Shown here one piece after another: positions 43,848 to 53,129 of a stretch of 64,000 nt of DNA. Each line of letters begins with the position of its first letter. Within the stretch, counting starts at the first letter, position 1. A program made the translations under genes and the position numbers. This DNA is from Paenibacillus sp. FSL H7-0326 (GTDB lineage Bacteria; Bacillota; Bacilli; Paenibacillales; Paenibacillaceae). The notes beneath the pieces are model-generated. The model was not told the origin of the DNA. It did no database searches and saw nothing but the letters and a program-made list of their open reading frames with translations. The stretch is taken from positions 186,001 to 250,000 of the forward strand of contig NZ_MPVN01000003.1 of assembly GCF_001955535.1 (NCBI RefSeq). Direction: 5' to 3'.

Positions 43848-44585
43848 TCACTGTTTCTTAACCGCAGAAATGAGCATAAACATAGGTCTTCTCAGCTCTT
43901 CTTCGTATGCTGGGCTCGACCTTAACATCTCAGGTGTTGGCTTCAGCTCGGATAATCGAGTCAACTGAAAGCCTGCAGACAAGAGTTCATTTACATAGGT
44001 GGAAACTGTACGATGGTATTTCATCACCGTATGACCTAGAAAATCAGCTTCACGGATACCCTCAAGGTGGTAGTTGTCAACAGGCCAGTGTAATTTAGTG
44101 CCCTCGGTATCATAATAGAAATCTTGGGCTGCTAGTGCTGTAAACATCGGATGCTCCACAGAGAAAACAAAATGACCATCAGGCGTCAGTATTTGATGTA
44201 CTTTATGACATAGTTGTTTAAAGTCTTCAATATAGTGGATTGCCAGCGAGCTGATTACGACCTCGAATGATTCATCGCTCACACTCAGATCTTCAATTGC
44301 CGCTCTTCTATATTCTATATGCTGATGATCAGTCAGAGCTCTGGCACGTTCCAGCATTTTCGCTGATATATCAATTCCAAGTACATATGTAGCACCTTGT
44401 TCCTCAGCATAGCGACAGTGCCAGCCATAACCACAGCCTAGATCAAGGACGGATTTGTCCTTAAGGTCTGGGATCATTCGTCTCAGCTCGGGCCATTCCC
44501 CAGCTGCCTCCAATCCGCCGGTCGAGCGGGGCATACGGCTGTATTCGTTGAAAAAGGTCGATTCATCATACTTATTTTGCTTCAT
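43848..44585 (-). CDS. Class I SAM-dependent methyltransferase
   Basis: 245 residues. Motif I VLDLGCGYGWHCRYA (about 40-54), GIDISAKMLERA, and motif IV-like FEVVISSLAIHYIED are typical of small-molecule methyltransferases. Substrate unknown. Single gene on the minus strand, start after AAGGAG. Confidence 0.88.
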   Translation of the reverse strand: MKQNKYDESTFFNEYSRMPRSTGGLEAAGEWPELRRMIPDLKDKSVLDLGCGYGWHCRYAEEQGATYVLGIDISAKMLERARALTDHQHIEYRRAAIEDLSVSDESFEVVISSLAIHYIEDFKQLCHKVHQILTPDGHFVFSVEHPMFTALAAQDFYYDTEGTKLHWPVDNYHLEGIREADFLGHTVMKYHRTVSTYVNELLSAGFQLTRLSELKPTPEMLRSSPAYEEELRRPMFMLISAVKKQ

Positions 44586-44703
44586 AACAGAAGGCTCCTT
44601 CTCTAGTCATCTCCCTATTCATACTCTACGGACTTAAGGTCAAAGATTCTAGACTATAGACTAATTATAATCATTTATTACCTTGAGAAGCAGTCTATCC
44701 AAT

Positions 44704-44753
44704 ATGAAAAACCACAGCTTCACCCCGTATGACGGGTTATGAAAGTGCGGTTT
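44704..44753 (-). terminator. Terminator after cupin gene
   Basis: On the minus strand AACCGCAC...GTGGTT with inner CCCGT/ACGGG and TTCA/TGAA pairs, followed by TTTTTC. Confidence 0.7.
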
Positions 44754-44780
44754 ATTGTCCGTTGTGGAGGTTTTGAATCA

Positions 44781-45524
44781 CTACGGCTGATAGTGTGAAG
44801 AGCTGTGAGGATAATAATAATGATACGGACTGGCCTTAACCCATTCGTAATCATCGTCTGCATATCCTTGAGGACCATAGCTTGATTGGTGAAAAACACC
44901 TTGAGGAGGGATATTATTTCCCTGTCCAGCTGTTCCTTGGGTGTGATTCACAGTCCGATGAGTGCTGTTCTTTCCTTGCGTGCTGCTCTTTGCTTGTTTA
45001 CAGCCAGGCGGTGGACCAAGAATAACAGATTCTTGAATAGGTAGGGCCGCTTCCGCATATTTTTGTTCATCTACACAGTAAGCAAGATTCATAATTTCTT
45101 TCGGTGTGAACCGAAGGAAGTCAGAGCCGTACACAATGTCAGGTGTCGGTTCATCAAAGATCGTAAGAAAATGTGTGTTATCCTTCATGGACACAATCCA
45201 GTGGAACCAACCTTTAGGAAACATGGAGACCTGACCGGGCCTCAGCCGATAGGACATCAGCTTTTGTGTAAAAGGATCAAACACGGAGGTCACGACTTCT
45301 CCGCTAATGACATACACCAGCTCATTGACGTTCGTGTGCCAGTGAGGCTGAACGATAATGTTCTTGCTCATATGTGCATTGAAAAAACCAGTTTCAATTG
45401 CAGGCATTTGCTCTGCAAACATTTGTGTAATGTAATTATGCGCATCTCTCTTATAAGTAGTGACCGCATTGGAATCCCCGCTAAGATTGAGGGATGGAGA
45501 TTGTAAGACTGGATTGGTCTTCAT
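44781..45524 (-). CDS. Cupin-domain protein with low-complexity tail
   Basis: 247 residues from the ATG eleven bases after GGAGG. Germin-type metal motif PHWHTNVNELVYVISGEV (His, His, Glu about 67-74) and GQVSMFPKGWFHWIV (His) define one bicupin-like domain, as in oxalate decarboxylases and spore-associated cupins. After about residue 170 the protein becomes low complexity, rich in Gln, Ser, His and Tyr, ending HYYYPHSSSHYQP. A surface or spore-coat protein is plausible; enzymatic activity cannot be judged. Confidence 0.8.
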   Translation of the reverse strand: MKTNPVLQSPSLNLSGDSNAVTTYKRDAHNYITQMFAEQMPAIETGFFNAHMSKNIIVQPHWHTNVNELVYVISGEVVTSVFDPFTQKLMSYRLRPGQVSMFPKGWFHWIVSMKDNTHFLTIFDEPTPDIVYGSDFLRFTPKEIMNLAYCVDEQKYAEAALPIQESVILGPPPGCKQAKSSTQGKNSTHRTVNHTQGTAGQGNNIPPQGVFHQSSYGPQGYADDDYEWVKASPYHYYYPHSSSHYQP

Positions 45525-45648
45525 GAGCTGCTGTTCCTCCCATTCTGTACACCACATTCTGTACGTGAGCAACTTTTTTTCAGCATATGCCTAGATCATT
45601 TGATTTGCTCCTGGGTGCGATAATTTTTAATCGTTTTAGGAAAAAGGT

Positions 45649-45678
45649 TTGTCGAAATTGATATGAAAGCGCTATAAT
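45649..45678 (+). promoter_or_regulatory. Promoter with overlapping cre-like site
   Basis: TTGTCG (45649-45654), 18-base spacer, TATAAT (45673-45678). ATGAAAGCGCTATAA (45663-45677) matches the CcpA site pattern WTGNAANCGNWNNCW at 14 of 15 positions and covers the -10 region, which would give carbon catabolite repression of the regulator gene. Confidence 0.5.
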
Positions 45679-45737
45679 TGAAATTAATGTAAAAAGAATA
45701 TCCAAATTCATATCATGGGGTTAAGGGAGCGGAAATA

Positions 45738-47981
45738 ATGAGAAAGAGCAAGACCTTCTATAATATATTCATTCCTGTTCTCATCCTGAGCTTGGGACTC
45801 GTTATATCCTTTGGAAGTTATATTTATGTGTCAACTACTAACTCTGTCGTTGATCGGATTAGTGACAGTCAGCAGAGTCTGATCTCCCAGATTCGTAACA
45901 CACTGGAGCAGAAGATTCAGACGATTGAATATGCCTTCAACACCTACAGTACAACCAAATCCTTCACTGATGTAATCAATAACCCGCTTACAGAGCAGGA
46001 ATTCCAGACCTATCAGGAGGTAAACTCCCAGCTGAACTACATTGCTTCACTTGGGCTGGATGGAGTTCAATATTCTCTCATTAGTCTCAAGCAAGACTGG
46101 AGCATTACCAATGGCTCCTTATCCCGGCTGACAGATGAAGAGAAAAGTGAATTGTACAATAAATATATAAGCGAAAAGAGCGAGGATCTATTCTGGGTAA
46201 AGACCGAGGACGGAATTCAATTTGTACATACCCTGCCCGTATTCTCGAACAATAAGCAAGCCATTGCACTGTCTTCTATATCGTTAAAGACGCTTAATAA
46301 CACACTGCAGTCACAGCCGGATACACCCGTTTATATTTTGAACAAACAGGGTGAGCTTCTGTATTCGGCGGATACGGAACACCCGCAGCTGAGTGATGTC
46401 CAGATCAAACAAATCATGGATGCAGCCTCCAGTCGGCCGCAGACAGGGAAGCTGACGATCCCGGGCGATACGCAGGCAGAAGTGAATGTCATTTATGCCA
46501 AATCCTCGTATAATAACTGGACGTTTGTGACGCTGCTGGATGATAAGGCGGTTAGTGAAGCGATGTCTGCCACTCGCATCGGTATCGTAGTCATGGGGTT
46601 AATCATCATGATATTAATTTTTATCATCGCTTATTTCTTGTCCGTATACCTGTCTAAGCCGATTCGCAAGATCCAGCGCAGCTTAGCGCACAGCTCAGAA
46701 CCGATGATGAAGGATGAGGTAGACTGGATCATCAGATCTATTGACTCGATCGTGTCAGAGAAGGAAAGTCTGGAGCATTTGATGGAGGCGGAGAAGCCGA
46801 AGCTCGAAACACAGTTTGTTCTGAATTTGCTGCATAACCGATTAACGTCTGATGAGGCTTGGCGTAGTATGTCCCGCTTCGGATATCGAGTCCAAGAGGA
46901 CAAGGTCTATGTCACCATGCTTGTACAAATGGACCGCTATCATGATAAACAATTGTCCGATAAGGATGTTTTGCTGCTCGCGGTAAACAATCTAGTACAG
47001 GACATCGTTCCTCAGGGAGGAAGACTGCTCCCTGTTGTTATGAATGAGCGTACGCAAGCTACGATCCTTATGTTCGAAGGAGACAGTGAGCAGGAGATCC
47101 GTAAGAAGATCATTGCCTATGCCAAACAGATTATCCGATCCTCACGAGAATATCTAAGACTGCCTGTTAGTATCGGTGTAAGTCAGAGCTATACCGATTT
47201 ACTTAAGAGCCGTGAAGCTTGCGAGATGAGCATAGAGGCTCTTCATCAGAGACTTAATTTAGGAAAAGAGTCGATCATCTTCTTTGATGATATCTCCACG
47301 GTCATCTCAGGACCAATGGTTCTTCATTATCCAGCAGAGCTTGAGACACAGCTGTTTGATGCGATTCGGCTGGGTGATGAGAGTGCCGTTCTTCGTGCGC
47401 TGTATCCATTGCTCGCTGACATGATGAAGCACAGCAAGAACCCGATGAATCTGGAAGTGACACTGATGCGCTTCGTTAATAATTTGATTCAATTGGAACA
47501 GCACATTGGTGCTGAAGTGCTCTTAACTCCGGATAACGCTAATTTATACCACCGCTTATTGAATATTCGCAACCCGGAGGAGATTGAACGTATTCTGGTC
47601 GATGAAGTGATACTGCCCATGGTTAAATGCATGAAGGAGAAGACCAATCACCAATTCAGGTCAATCGCAGACCGCATTGCATCCATCATCCGAGCTGAAT
47701 ACGATCAGGAATTGTCGTTGGAATCCATCAGTGAAAGACTTCATTATAGTCCCAACTATCTAAGCAGCATCTTCAAAAAGGAGTATGGCATGACGTTTAC
47801 GGAATTTCTGATGAACTATCGATTAGATATCGCAAGAAAATGGCTGGTGGATACGGATATGACCATTAAAGATATTGCCGAGCGATTACAGTATCAGAAT
47901 CCTCAGAATTTTATTAGATCCTTCCGCAAGAAAGAGCATGTGACACCTGGAGCTTATCGAAAAATGAAGCTTCAAGCATGA
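45738..47981 (+). CDS. Membrane-bound AraC-family sensor regulator (YtdP-like)
   Basis: 747 residues. Two membrane segments (about 10-32 and 281-305) flank an extracytoplasmic Cache-type sensor; after a short HAMP-like stretch and a degenerate GGDEF-like/YesN-type middle region, the C-terminus has a double helix-turn-helix (LESISERLHYSPNYLSSIFK; IKDIAERLQYQNPQNFIRSF). This layout matches Bacillus YtdP, beside rhamnogalacturonan genes. It probably senses an oligosaccharide outside the cell and activates the transporter and hydrolase genes that follow. Confidence 0.88.
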   Translation: MRKSKTFYNIFIPVLILSLGLVISFGSYIYVSTTNSVVDRISDSQQSLISQIRNTLEQKIQTIEYAFNTYSTTKSFTDVINNPLTEQEFQTYQEVNSQLNYIASLGLDGVQYSLISLKQDWSITNGSLSRLTDEEKSELYNKYISEKSEDLFWVKTEDGIQFVHTLPVFSNNKQAIALSSISLKTLNNTLQSQPDTPVYILNKQGELLYSADTEHPQLSDVQIKQIMDAASSRPQTGKLTIPGDTQAEVNVIYAKSSYNNWTFVTLLDDKAVSEAMSATRIGIVVMGLIIMILIFIIAYFLSVYLSKPIRKIQRSLAHSSEPMMKDEVDWIIRSIDSIVSEKESLEHLMEAEKPKLETQFVLNLLHNRLTSDEAWRSMSRFGYRVQEDKVYVTMLVQMDRYHDKQLSDKDVLLLAVNNLVQDIVPQGGRLLPVVMNERTQATILMFEGDSEQEIRKKIIAYAKQIIRSSREYLRLPVSIGVSQSYTDLLKSREACEMSIEALHQRLNLGKESIIFFDDISTVISGPMVLHYPAELETQLFDAIRLGDESAVLRALYPLLADMMKHSKNPMNLEVTLMRFVNNLIQLEQHIGAEVLLTPDNANLYHRLLNIRNPEEIERILVDEVILPMVKCMKEKTNHQFRSIADRIASIIRAEYDQELSLESISERLHYSPNYLSSIFKKEYGMTFTEFLMNYRLDIARKWLVDTDMTIKDIAERLQYQNPQNFIRSFRKKEHVTPGAYRKMKLQA

Positions 47982-48020
47982 CAATCAGGCTTGAAGATCA
48001 GGGACTTTGTCATGTCAAAC

Positions 48021-48080
48021 AAAAGAAGTTCGGAGCAAGCGAGCAAAATGAAATGCGCGCAGACCGAACTTCTTTGTTTT
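48021..48080. terminator. Bidirectional terminator between regulator and permease
   Basis: AAAGAAGTTCGG pairs with CCGAACTTCTTT; flanking A and T tracts on both sides allow termination of both convergent transcripts. Confidence 0.8.
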
Positions 48081-48088
48081 ATATTCAA

Positions 48089-48985
48089 CTATCCTTTTAC
48101 TGCACCGAGCAGTGCGCCTTTGGTAAAATGCTTCTGCACGAATGGATAAGCAATCAGCATAGGAAGTGTAGCCACAACGATGACGGCCATCTTGATGGTC
48201 TGTGCAGGCGGGATAATATCAACCGCAGAGCTGTCGCCTTCCATGCCGCTGGAGACAATAACGATTTGTCTCAGAAGGACCTGCAAAGGCCATTTGTCTG
48301 AATCCGTCAGGTACAGAATGGCATTCGTGTAGGTATTCCAGTAGGTTACCCCATAGAACAAGGACAGTGTAGCAATCGACGGAAGGGCGAGCGGCAGCAT
48401 AATGCTTCCTAGTATTCGGAAATCATTCGCTCCGTCGATCTTGGCAGATTCTTCGAGACTATCCGGCAGTGCTTGGAAGAAGTTTCTCATAATAATCAGG
48501 TTAAATGCATTGATTGCAACGGGCAGGATCAACGACCAGTACGAATCAATCAAGCCGGTGGCTTTGACAACCAGAAAAGTAGGAATCATACCACCGCTGA
48601 ACAGCATGGAGAATACGACAATGAAGTTAATGAAGCTTCTTCCATATAAATACCTGCGGGACAAGCCATAAGCCATCAGCGCAGTCAGGAGCATACTTAC
48701 AGCCGTTCCCACGATTGTCGTACCAATCGATACCGCAAGACCTTGGAAGATCGTCGAGGTCGAGAAGATGTACTTGTATGCATCCAGGGAGAACGTTGTA
48801 GGGAATAACACGAACTTCTTCTCAACCAGCTCCTGCGTAGATGCAAACGAGCTTGCGAGTACATTAATGAAGGGAAGCAGACAAGCCAGGGCGATCAGTG
48901 CTAGCAGCGTGTAATTGACAACATTAAATATGCGGCTTCCCAGGGACTCTTTTTTATAGGCGGGTTTCTTGGCAGTTGCAGCCAT
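48089..48985 (-). CDS. Carbohydrate ABC permease, LplC/YtcP type
   Basis: 298 residues, six membrane segments. LPFINVLASSFASTQELVEK and the EAA loop DSLEESAKIDGANDFRILGSI with C-terminal GALLGAVKG are typical of the second permease of oligosaccharide (CUT1, LplABC/YtcQP-YteP) importers. GGAGG precedes the ATG. Unusually it is on the strand opposite to its likely partner permease and binding protein, from which it diverges. Confidence 0.92.
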   Translation of the reverse strand: MAATAKKPAYKKESLGSRIFNVVNYTLLALIALACLLPFINVLASSFASTQELVEKKFVLFPTTFSLDAYKYIFSTSTIFQGLAVSIGTTIVGTAVSMLLTALMAYGLSRRYLYGRSFINFIVVFSMLFSGGMIPTFLVVKATGLIDSYWSLILPVAINAFNLIIMRNFFQALPDSLEESAKIDGANDFRILGSIMLPLALPSIATLSLFYGVTYWNTYTNAILYLTDSDKWPLQVLLRQIVIVSSGMEGDSSAVDIIPPAQTIKMAVIVVATLPMLIAYPFVQKHFTKGALLGAVKG

Positions 48986-49299
48986 AGGATGAGGACCTCC
49001 TTCTATTTCGGATGTAAGTATTATTGAGATATATACACCTTATCAAGGAGACCAAATTCCGTATATAATCATGTCCTACGGCTTTCATTTCACGTTAAAA
49101 AGCGGCTTCTTACACTGATAATCCTGATATTAAATAATGATCATGAGCTACATTAATCCCTGCTAAACCCGCATTCCAGCAGTGAATATAGCTGATGATT
49201 ATATACGTAACGGACCATATGAGGGTATGCTTGGCTTCGAACAACCGACTCAGCATCATTGCATGTTGAAGAAGTATTTTTCAAGGAGGTCGACAGCGA

Positions 49300-50265
49300 T
49301 TGAAGGAAGCAGATACCCCGGCCGTTTCATATCAGGTGGGCACACGTAAGAAAAAAGAGATGTTTCAACCCTTTCATTTTTTAAAGAAATACAAGCTGCT
49401 CTATTTAATGATTTTACCCGGATTTCTATTCTTTGTTGTATTTAAGTACTTGCCAATGGGCGGACTCATTATTTCCTTTCAGGATTATCAGCCCTATCTT
49501 GGTATTCAAGGGAGTCCTTGGGTCGGCTTCAAGCATTTCATTAGGTTGTTTACTGAACCGACATTCGCCATGCTCCTCAGCAACACCTTAATCTTATTTG
49601 CACTTGAGCTTGTCGTCTTCTTTCCATTACCTATCATACTTGCACTCATGCTTAACGAAGTCAGACACAAGCTGTTCAAGAGCTCGATTCAAACGATCAT
49701 TTACATTCCGCATTTCATGTCATGGGTTATCATCGTCTCCATTACATATGTATTTCTGAATGTGGACGGCGGTGTTGTAAATGAGATCATTGCTGCATTA
49801 GGCGGTCAGAAGATTAGCTTCTTGACTTCGCCGGAGTGGCTGCGTCCAATGTACATCGGTCAAATCATCTGGAAAGAAGTCGGCTGGTCTACCATTATCT
49901 ATCTGGCAGCGATTACAGTAGTAGATACCCAGCTCTATGAAGCCGCTGAAATGGATGGTGCGAGCAGGCTTCGTAAGATTTGGCATGTTACCTTGCCGGC
50001 CATTAGACCCGTGATCATTACACTGCTCATACTTAAGATCGGCAACACGCTTGAACTAGGATTTGAGCATATGTTCCTGCTCCTGAACTCACTCAATCGG
50101 GAGGTTGGGGAAATCTTTGATACTTATGTATATACTGCCGGTCTGAAGAATGGACAGCTCAGCTTCAGTACCACAGTAGGCTTGTTTAAAGGGCTGGTAG
50201 GACTTATCCTCGTCATGATTGCCAATAAGCTGGCGAAGAAGTTTGGAGAAGACGGTGTGTATTAA
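49300..50265 (+). CDS. Carbohydrate ABC permease, LplB/YteP type
   Basis: 321 residues from TTG, which follows a perfect AAGGAGGT by eleven bases. Six membrane segments; YLMILPGFLFFVVFKYLPMGG and the EAA loop AAEMDGASRLRKIWHVTLP. First permease of the CUT1 importer, with ytcP-like permease divergent and a lipoprotein gene 30 bases downstream. The ATPase is absent, as usual for this class, which shares MsmX. The 314-base gap before it (48986-49299) should hold both promoters; I cannot place them with confidence. Confidence 0.92.
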   Translation: MKEADTPAVSYQVGTRKKKEMFQPFHFLKKYKLLYLMILPGFLFFVVFKYLPMGGLIISFQDYQPYLGIQGSPWVGFKHFIRLFTEPTFAMLLSNTLILFALELVVFFPLPIILALMLNEVRHKLFKSSIQTIIYIPHFMSWVIIVSITYVFLNVDGGVVNEIIAALGGQKISFLTSPEWLRPMYIGQIIWKEVGWSTIIYLAAITVVDTQLYEAAEMDGASRLRKIWHVTLPAIRPVIITLLILKIGNTLELGFEHMFLLLNSLNREVGEIFDTYVYTAGLKNGQLSFSTTVGLFKGLVGLILVMIANKLAKKFGEDGVY

Positions 50266-50300
50266 TCTTTTTTTATCATATATAAAAAGGGGATATGTAC

Positions 50301-51815
50301 ATGAAACAAAAACAATTATCTAAATTGTTAGCGCTTACTATTGCAGGTGGACTTGTGCTTAGTGCTTGTGGAGGAGATACGTCAGGATCTTCTGAGCCGT
50401 CCGTTGATGCGGATGGCAAAGCCAATATTACCTGGCTGAATATTCTTCATACGGCATCGCCGCCAACAGAAACGGTACTGAACAAGATTGAAGAGGCAAC
50501 CAATGCAAACATTGAATTCTCATGGATTCCGGATGCTTCGAAGGAAGAGCGTCTGAATACGTCACTTGCTTCGGATTCTCTGGCTGACATTGTAACGATC
50601 ACATTGATGGAGAACTCCTCTGTCCGTAACGCACTAAAAGCGGGTGTGTTCTGGGAGGTTGGTCCTTACCTGGATGAATTTCCGAACCTAGCGACGATTT
50701 CAGAAGACATGCGGAATTCCGCGTCCATTGAGGGCAAGCTCTACGGAATTCCGATGCAGAAGCAAGTGGCGAGAAATGGTGTCGTCATTCGGAAGGATTG
50801 GCTGGACAAATTGGGACTTGAAGTGCCGAAGACGACAGACGAATTAATGGAGGTTGCCAAAGCCTTCACAGAGCAGGATCCTGATGGGAACGGTGCGAAG
50901 GATACGACAGGCTTCATGGACCGCAGTGACCTGATCTATGGCGCATTCAAGACCTTGAGCTCCTATTTCGGCACACCAAGTGTATGGAGTGTAGGAGAGG
51001 ATGGCAAGGTAACGCCTGAGTTTGAGACAGAAGGCTATGTTAAAACGATGGATTATATGAAAGAGCTATATGAGAACGGATACATTAACCAGGACTTTGC
51101 TGTTACAGCGAAGACAGATCAGCAGCAGAATTTTGCTCAAGGTAAAGCCGGTATTTATGTAGGTGCTCTATTCGACAGCAAGAACCTGCTTAACATGGCT
51201 AAGGGTGTTCAGGACGATATGGAGCTTACACTTGTCAACGACATTACATCAACGGGCAATGAAGCGGATCGCGCAATCTGGTCGATCTCCAATGGGGTTG
51301 GCGGATTGCTGGCATTCCCTAAATCGGAAGTCAAGGACGAAGCTGAGCTCAAACGCCTCCTGCAATTCATGGACGATCTCATGTCCGAGGAAGTCTACAC
51401 ACTGATGACCTACGGTATTGAAGGAACACATTACACGGTGAATGAGGAAAAAGCAGTAACGATTACGAACACAGAATTGTGGCAGCAAGAGGTTCAGCCA
51501 TTCGCTTCCTCCAGACCTAACGAGACCGGTTACGAGATTCATGACAACGATCCACTGAAGAAGGAATCTGACCGTCTGATCGAGGAGAATTCAACGTTTG
51601 CCGTGCTGAACCCTCTGTATTCGCTCGAATCCGCTACCTTCTCATCTCAAGGATCTGAGCTGCAAAAAACGATCGTTGATGCAACCTACAAATATATTCT
51701 GGGCAAAATCAACCTCGATCAATTTAATGAAGCCGTAAGCAGCTGGAGAAAAGCAGGTGGTGATCAGATTATCTCAGAATACGAAGCTGCTTACCAGGCT
51801 GTGCATGGTCAATAA
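50301..51815 (+). CDS. Extracellular sugar-binding lipoprotein (LplA/YtcQ type)
   Basis: 504 residues from the ATG eight bases after AAAGGGG. Lipobox LSACGG (Cys about 23), then a long CUT1 solute-binding fold: NITWLNILHTASPPTETVLN, GIPMQKQVARNGVVIRKDWL, TTDELMEVAKAFTEQDPDG. Captures an oligosaccharide, by context an unsaturated rhamnogalacturonan or other pectin fragment, for the two permeases. Confidence 0.92.
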   Translation: MKQKQLSKLLALTIAGGLVLSACGGDTSGSSEPSVDADGKANITWLNILHTASPPTETVLNKIEEATNANIEFSWIPDASKEERLNTSLASDSLADIVTITLMENSSVRNALKAGVFWEVGPYLDEFPNLATISEDMRNSASIEGKLYGIPMQKQVARNGVVIRKDWLDKLGLEVPKTTDELMEVAKAFTEQDPDGNGAKDTTGFMDRSDLIYGAFKTLSSYFGTPSVWSVGEDGKVTPEFETEGYVKTMDYMKELYENGYINQDFAVTAKTDQQQNFAQGKAGIYVGALFDSKNLLNMAKGVQDDMELTLVNDITSTGNEADRAIWSISNGVGGLLAFPKSEVKDEAELKRLLQFMDDLMSEEVYTLMTYGIEGTHYTVNEEKAVTITNTELWQQEVQPFASSRPNETGYEIHDNDPLKKESDRLIEENSTFAVLNPLYSLESATFSSQGSELQKTIVDATYKYILGKINLDQFNEAVSSWRKAGGDQIISEYEAAYQAVHGQ

Positions 51816-51890
51816 CCCGATCCTTATGACATATTCTTCTTGATCACTGCGGATGTATTTCAACTAGTTTCATAGTCGTTAAAATGTATT

Positions 51891-51932
51891 GCCGCTTCGT
51901 TCTTCAGCAGGACCTATTGAAGACGGAGCGGC
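51891..51932 (+). terminator. Intercistronic hairpin before GH105 gene
   Basis: GCCGCTTCGTTCTTCA pairs with TGAAGACGGAGCGGC (one bulge, one G-T) around an eleven-base loop, but TTATCG follows instead of a T run. It may be a leaky terminator or an mRNA-stabilising structure that raises the level of the binding-protein message above that of the hydrolases. Confidence 0.55.
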
Positions 51933-51962
51933 TTATCGATCACAAAGGAGGATGTATTTGAG

Positions 51963-53129
51963 ATGAATCAAACAAACCAGACTAGCTGTGCGCACAGAAT
52001 GGCACATTCTATTATGGAGCGGACACCAAGGCTGTATGAGGATAAAGGATATAACGAGAAGTGGTCCTATGATTACGGGGTTATCCTCAAAGGATTTGAG
52101 CGCTTATGGCGTACCACCGGAGAACAGAAATACTTCGATTATATTAAGAGCAATATGGATCACTTCATTCAGGAGGATGGATCGATTCGAGGCTATAGGC
52201 AGGACGAGCATAACATTGATCACTTGAATAATGGCAAGCTTCTATATGTCCTGTATGAGGAAACGGGTGAAGATAAATACAAACTTGCAGCCTCTACTTT
52301 GAGGAAGCAGCTGCTGACGCATCCCCGGACTTCCGAGGGGGCTTTTTGGCATAAAGAAATATATCCTTATCAGATCTGGCTGGATGGCTTATATATGGGC
52401 TCCCCGTTCTACTTGGAGTATTTGCTTACGTTTGAGTCCGAGGGGGATCTTGGTGACGTAACGAAGCAATTCATTCTATGCGAGAAGCATACGAGAGACG
52501 ACAGAACCGGGTTATTATTCCACGCTTGGGATGAGAAACGTGTACAGCCGTGGTGCGACAAGAGTACCGGACTGTCACCGAATTTCTGGGGCAGATCACT
52601 GGGCTGGTTCCTCATGGCCATCACTGACGTTCTTGAGCTCCTGCCTAAGGAGCATGCGGACTATAACGAGCTCGAACGAATATTCAAGGATACGCTGACG
52701 GCAGTAGCAGACTTTCAGGATGCGGATTCCGGAGTATGGTACCAGGTTGTGAATGAGGCTGGACGCAAAGGTAACTATTTGGAAGCCTCGGCTTCCAGCA
52801 TGTTCACCTATGCGATGGCGAAGGGAATTCGACTGGGACTTCTCGGTTCTGAATGGAACAATTCATTAGAGCGGGCATTCCAGGGGCTCATTGCTGAATT
52901 TATATTAGAAACCAAGGAAGGCTGGCTCAATCTTAACAAGACTTGTCAAGTGGCGGGACTGGGTGGTGCAGATCGTCGTGATGGGACCTATGCGTATTAC
53001 ATTAGCGAACCGATTATTACGAATGATCAGAAGGGACTCGGTGCTTTCCTCTTGGCTTGTGCTGAATACGAGGAGCTGGTTCAGGCTGGTGAGTTAAGTC
53101 TGCCCGTAACGGGAGGAGCTCAGCAATGA
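51963..53129 (+). CDS. Unsaturated rhamnogalacturonyl hydrolase, GH105 (YteR-like)
   Basis: 388 residues, no signal peptide. (alpha/alpha)6 barrel with KWSYDYGVILKGFERLW (catalytic-side Asp), WLDGLYMGSPFYLEYL, TGLSPNFWGRSLGWFLMAI and GNYLEASASSMFTYAMAKGI, all conserved in YteR/YesR. Removes the unsaturated galacturonyl residue from rhamnogalacturonan lyase products in the cytoplasm. Overlaps the GH28 gene by four bases. Confidence 0.93.
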   Translation: MNQTNQTSCAHRMAHSIMERTPRLYEDKGYNEKWSYDYGVILKGFERLWRTTGEQKYFDYIKSNMDHFIQEDGSIRGYRQDEHNIDHLNNGKLLYVLYEETGEDKYKLAASTLRKQLLTHPRTSEGAFWHKEIYPYQIWLDGLYMGSPFYLEYLLTFESEGDLGDVTKQFILCEKHTRDDRTGLLFHAWDEKRVQPWCDKSTGLSPNFWGRSLGWFLMAITDVLELLPKEHADYNELERIFKDTLTAVADFQDADSGVWYQVVNEAGRKGNYLEASASSMFTYAMAKGIRLGLLGSEWNNSLERAFQGLIAEFILETKEGWLNLNKTCQVAGLGGADRRDGTYAYYISEPIITNDQKGLGAFLLACAEYEELVQAGELSLPVTGGAQQ

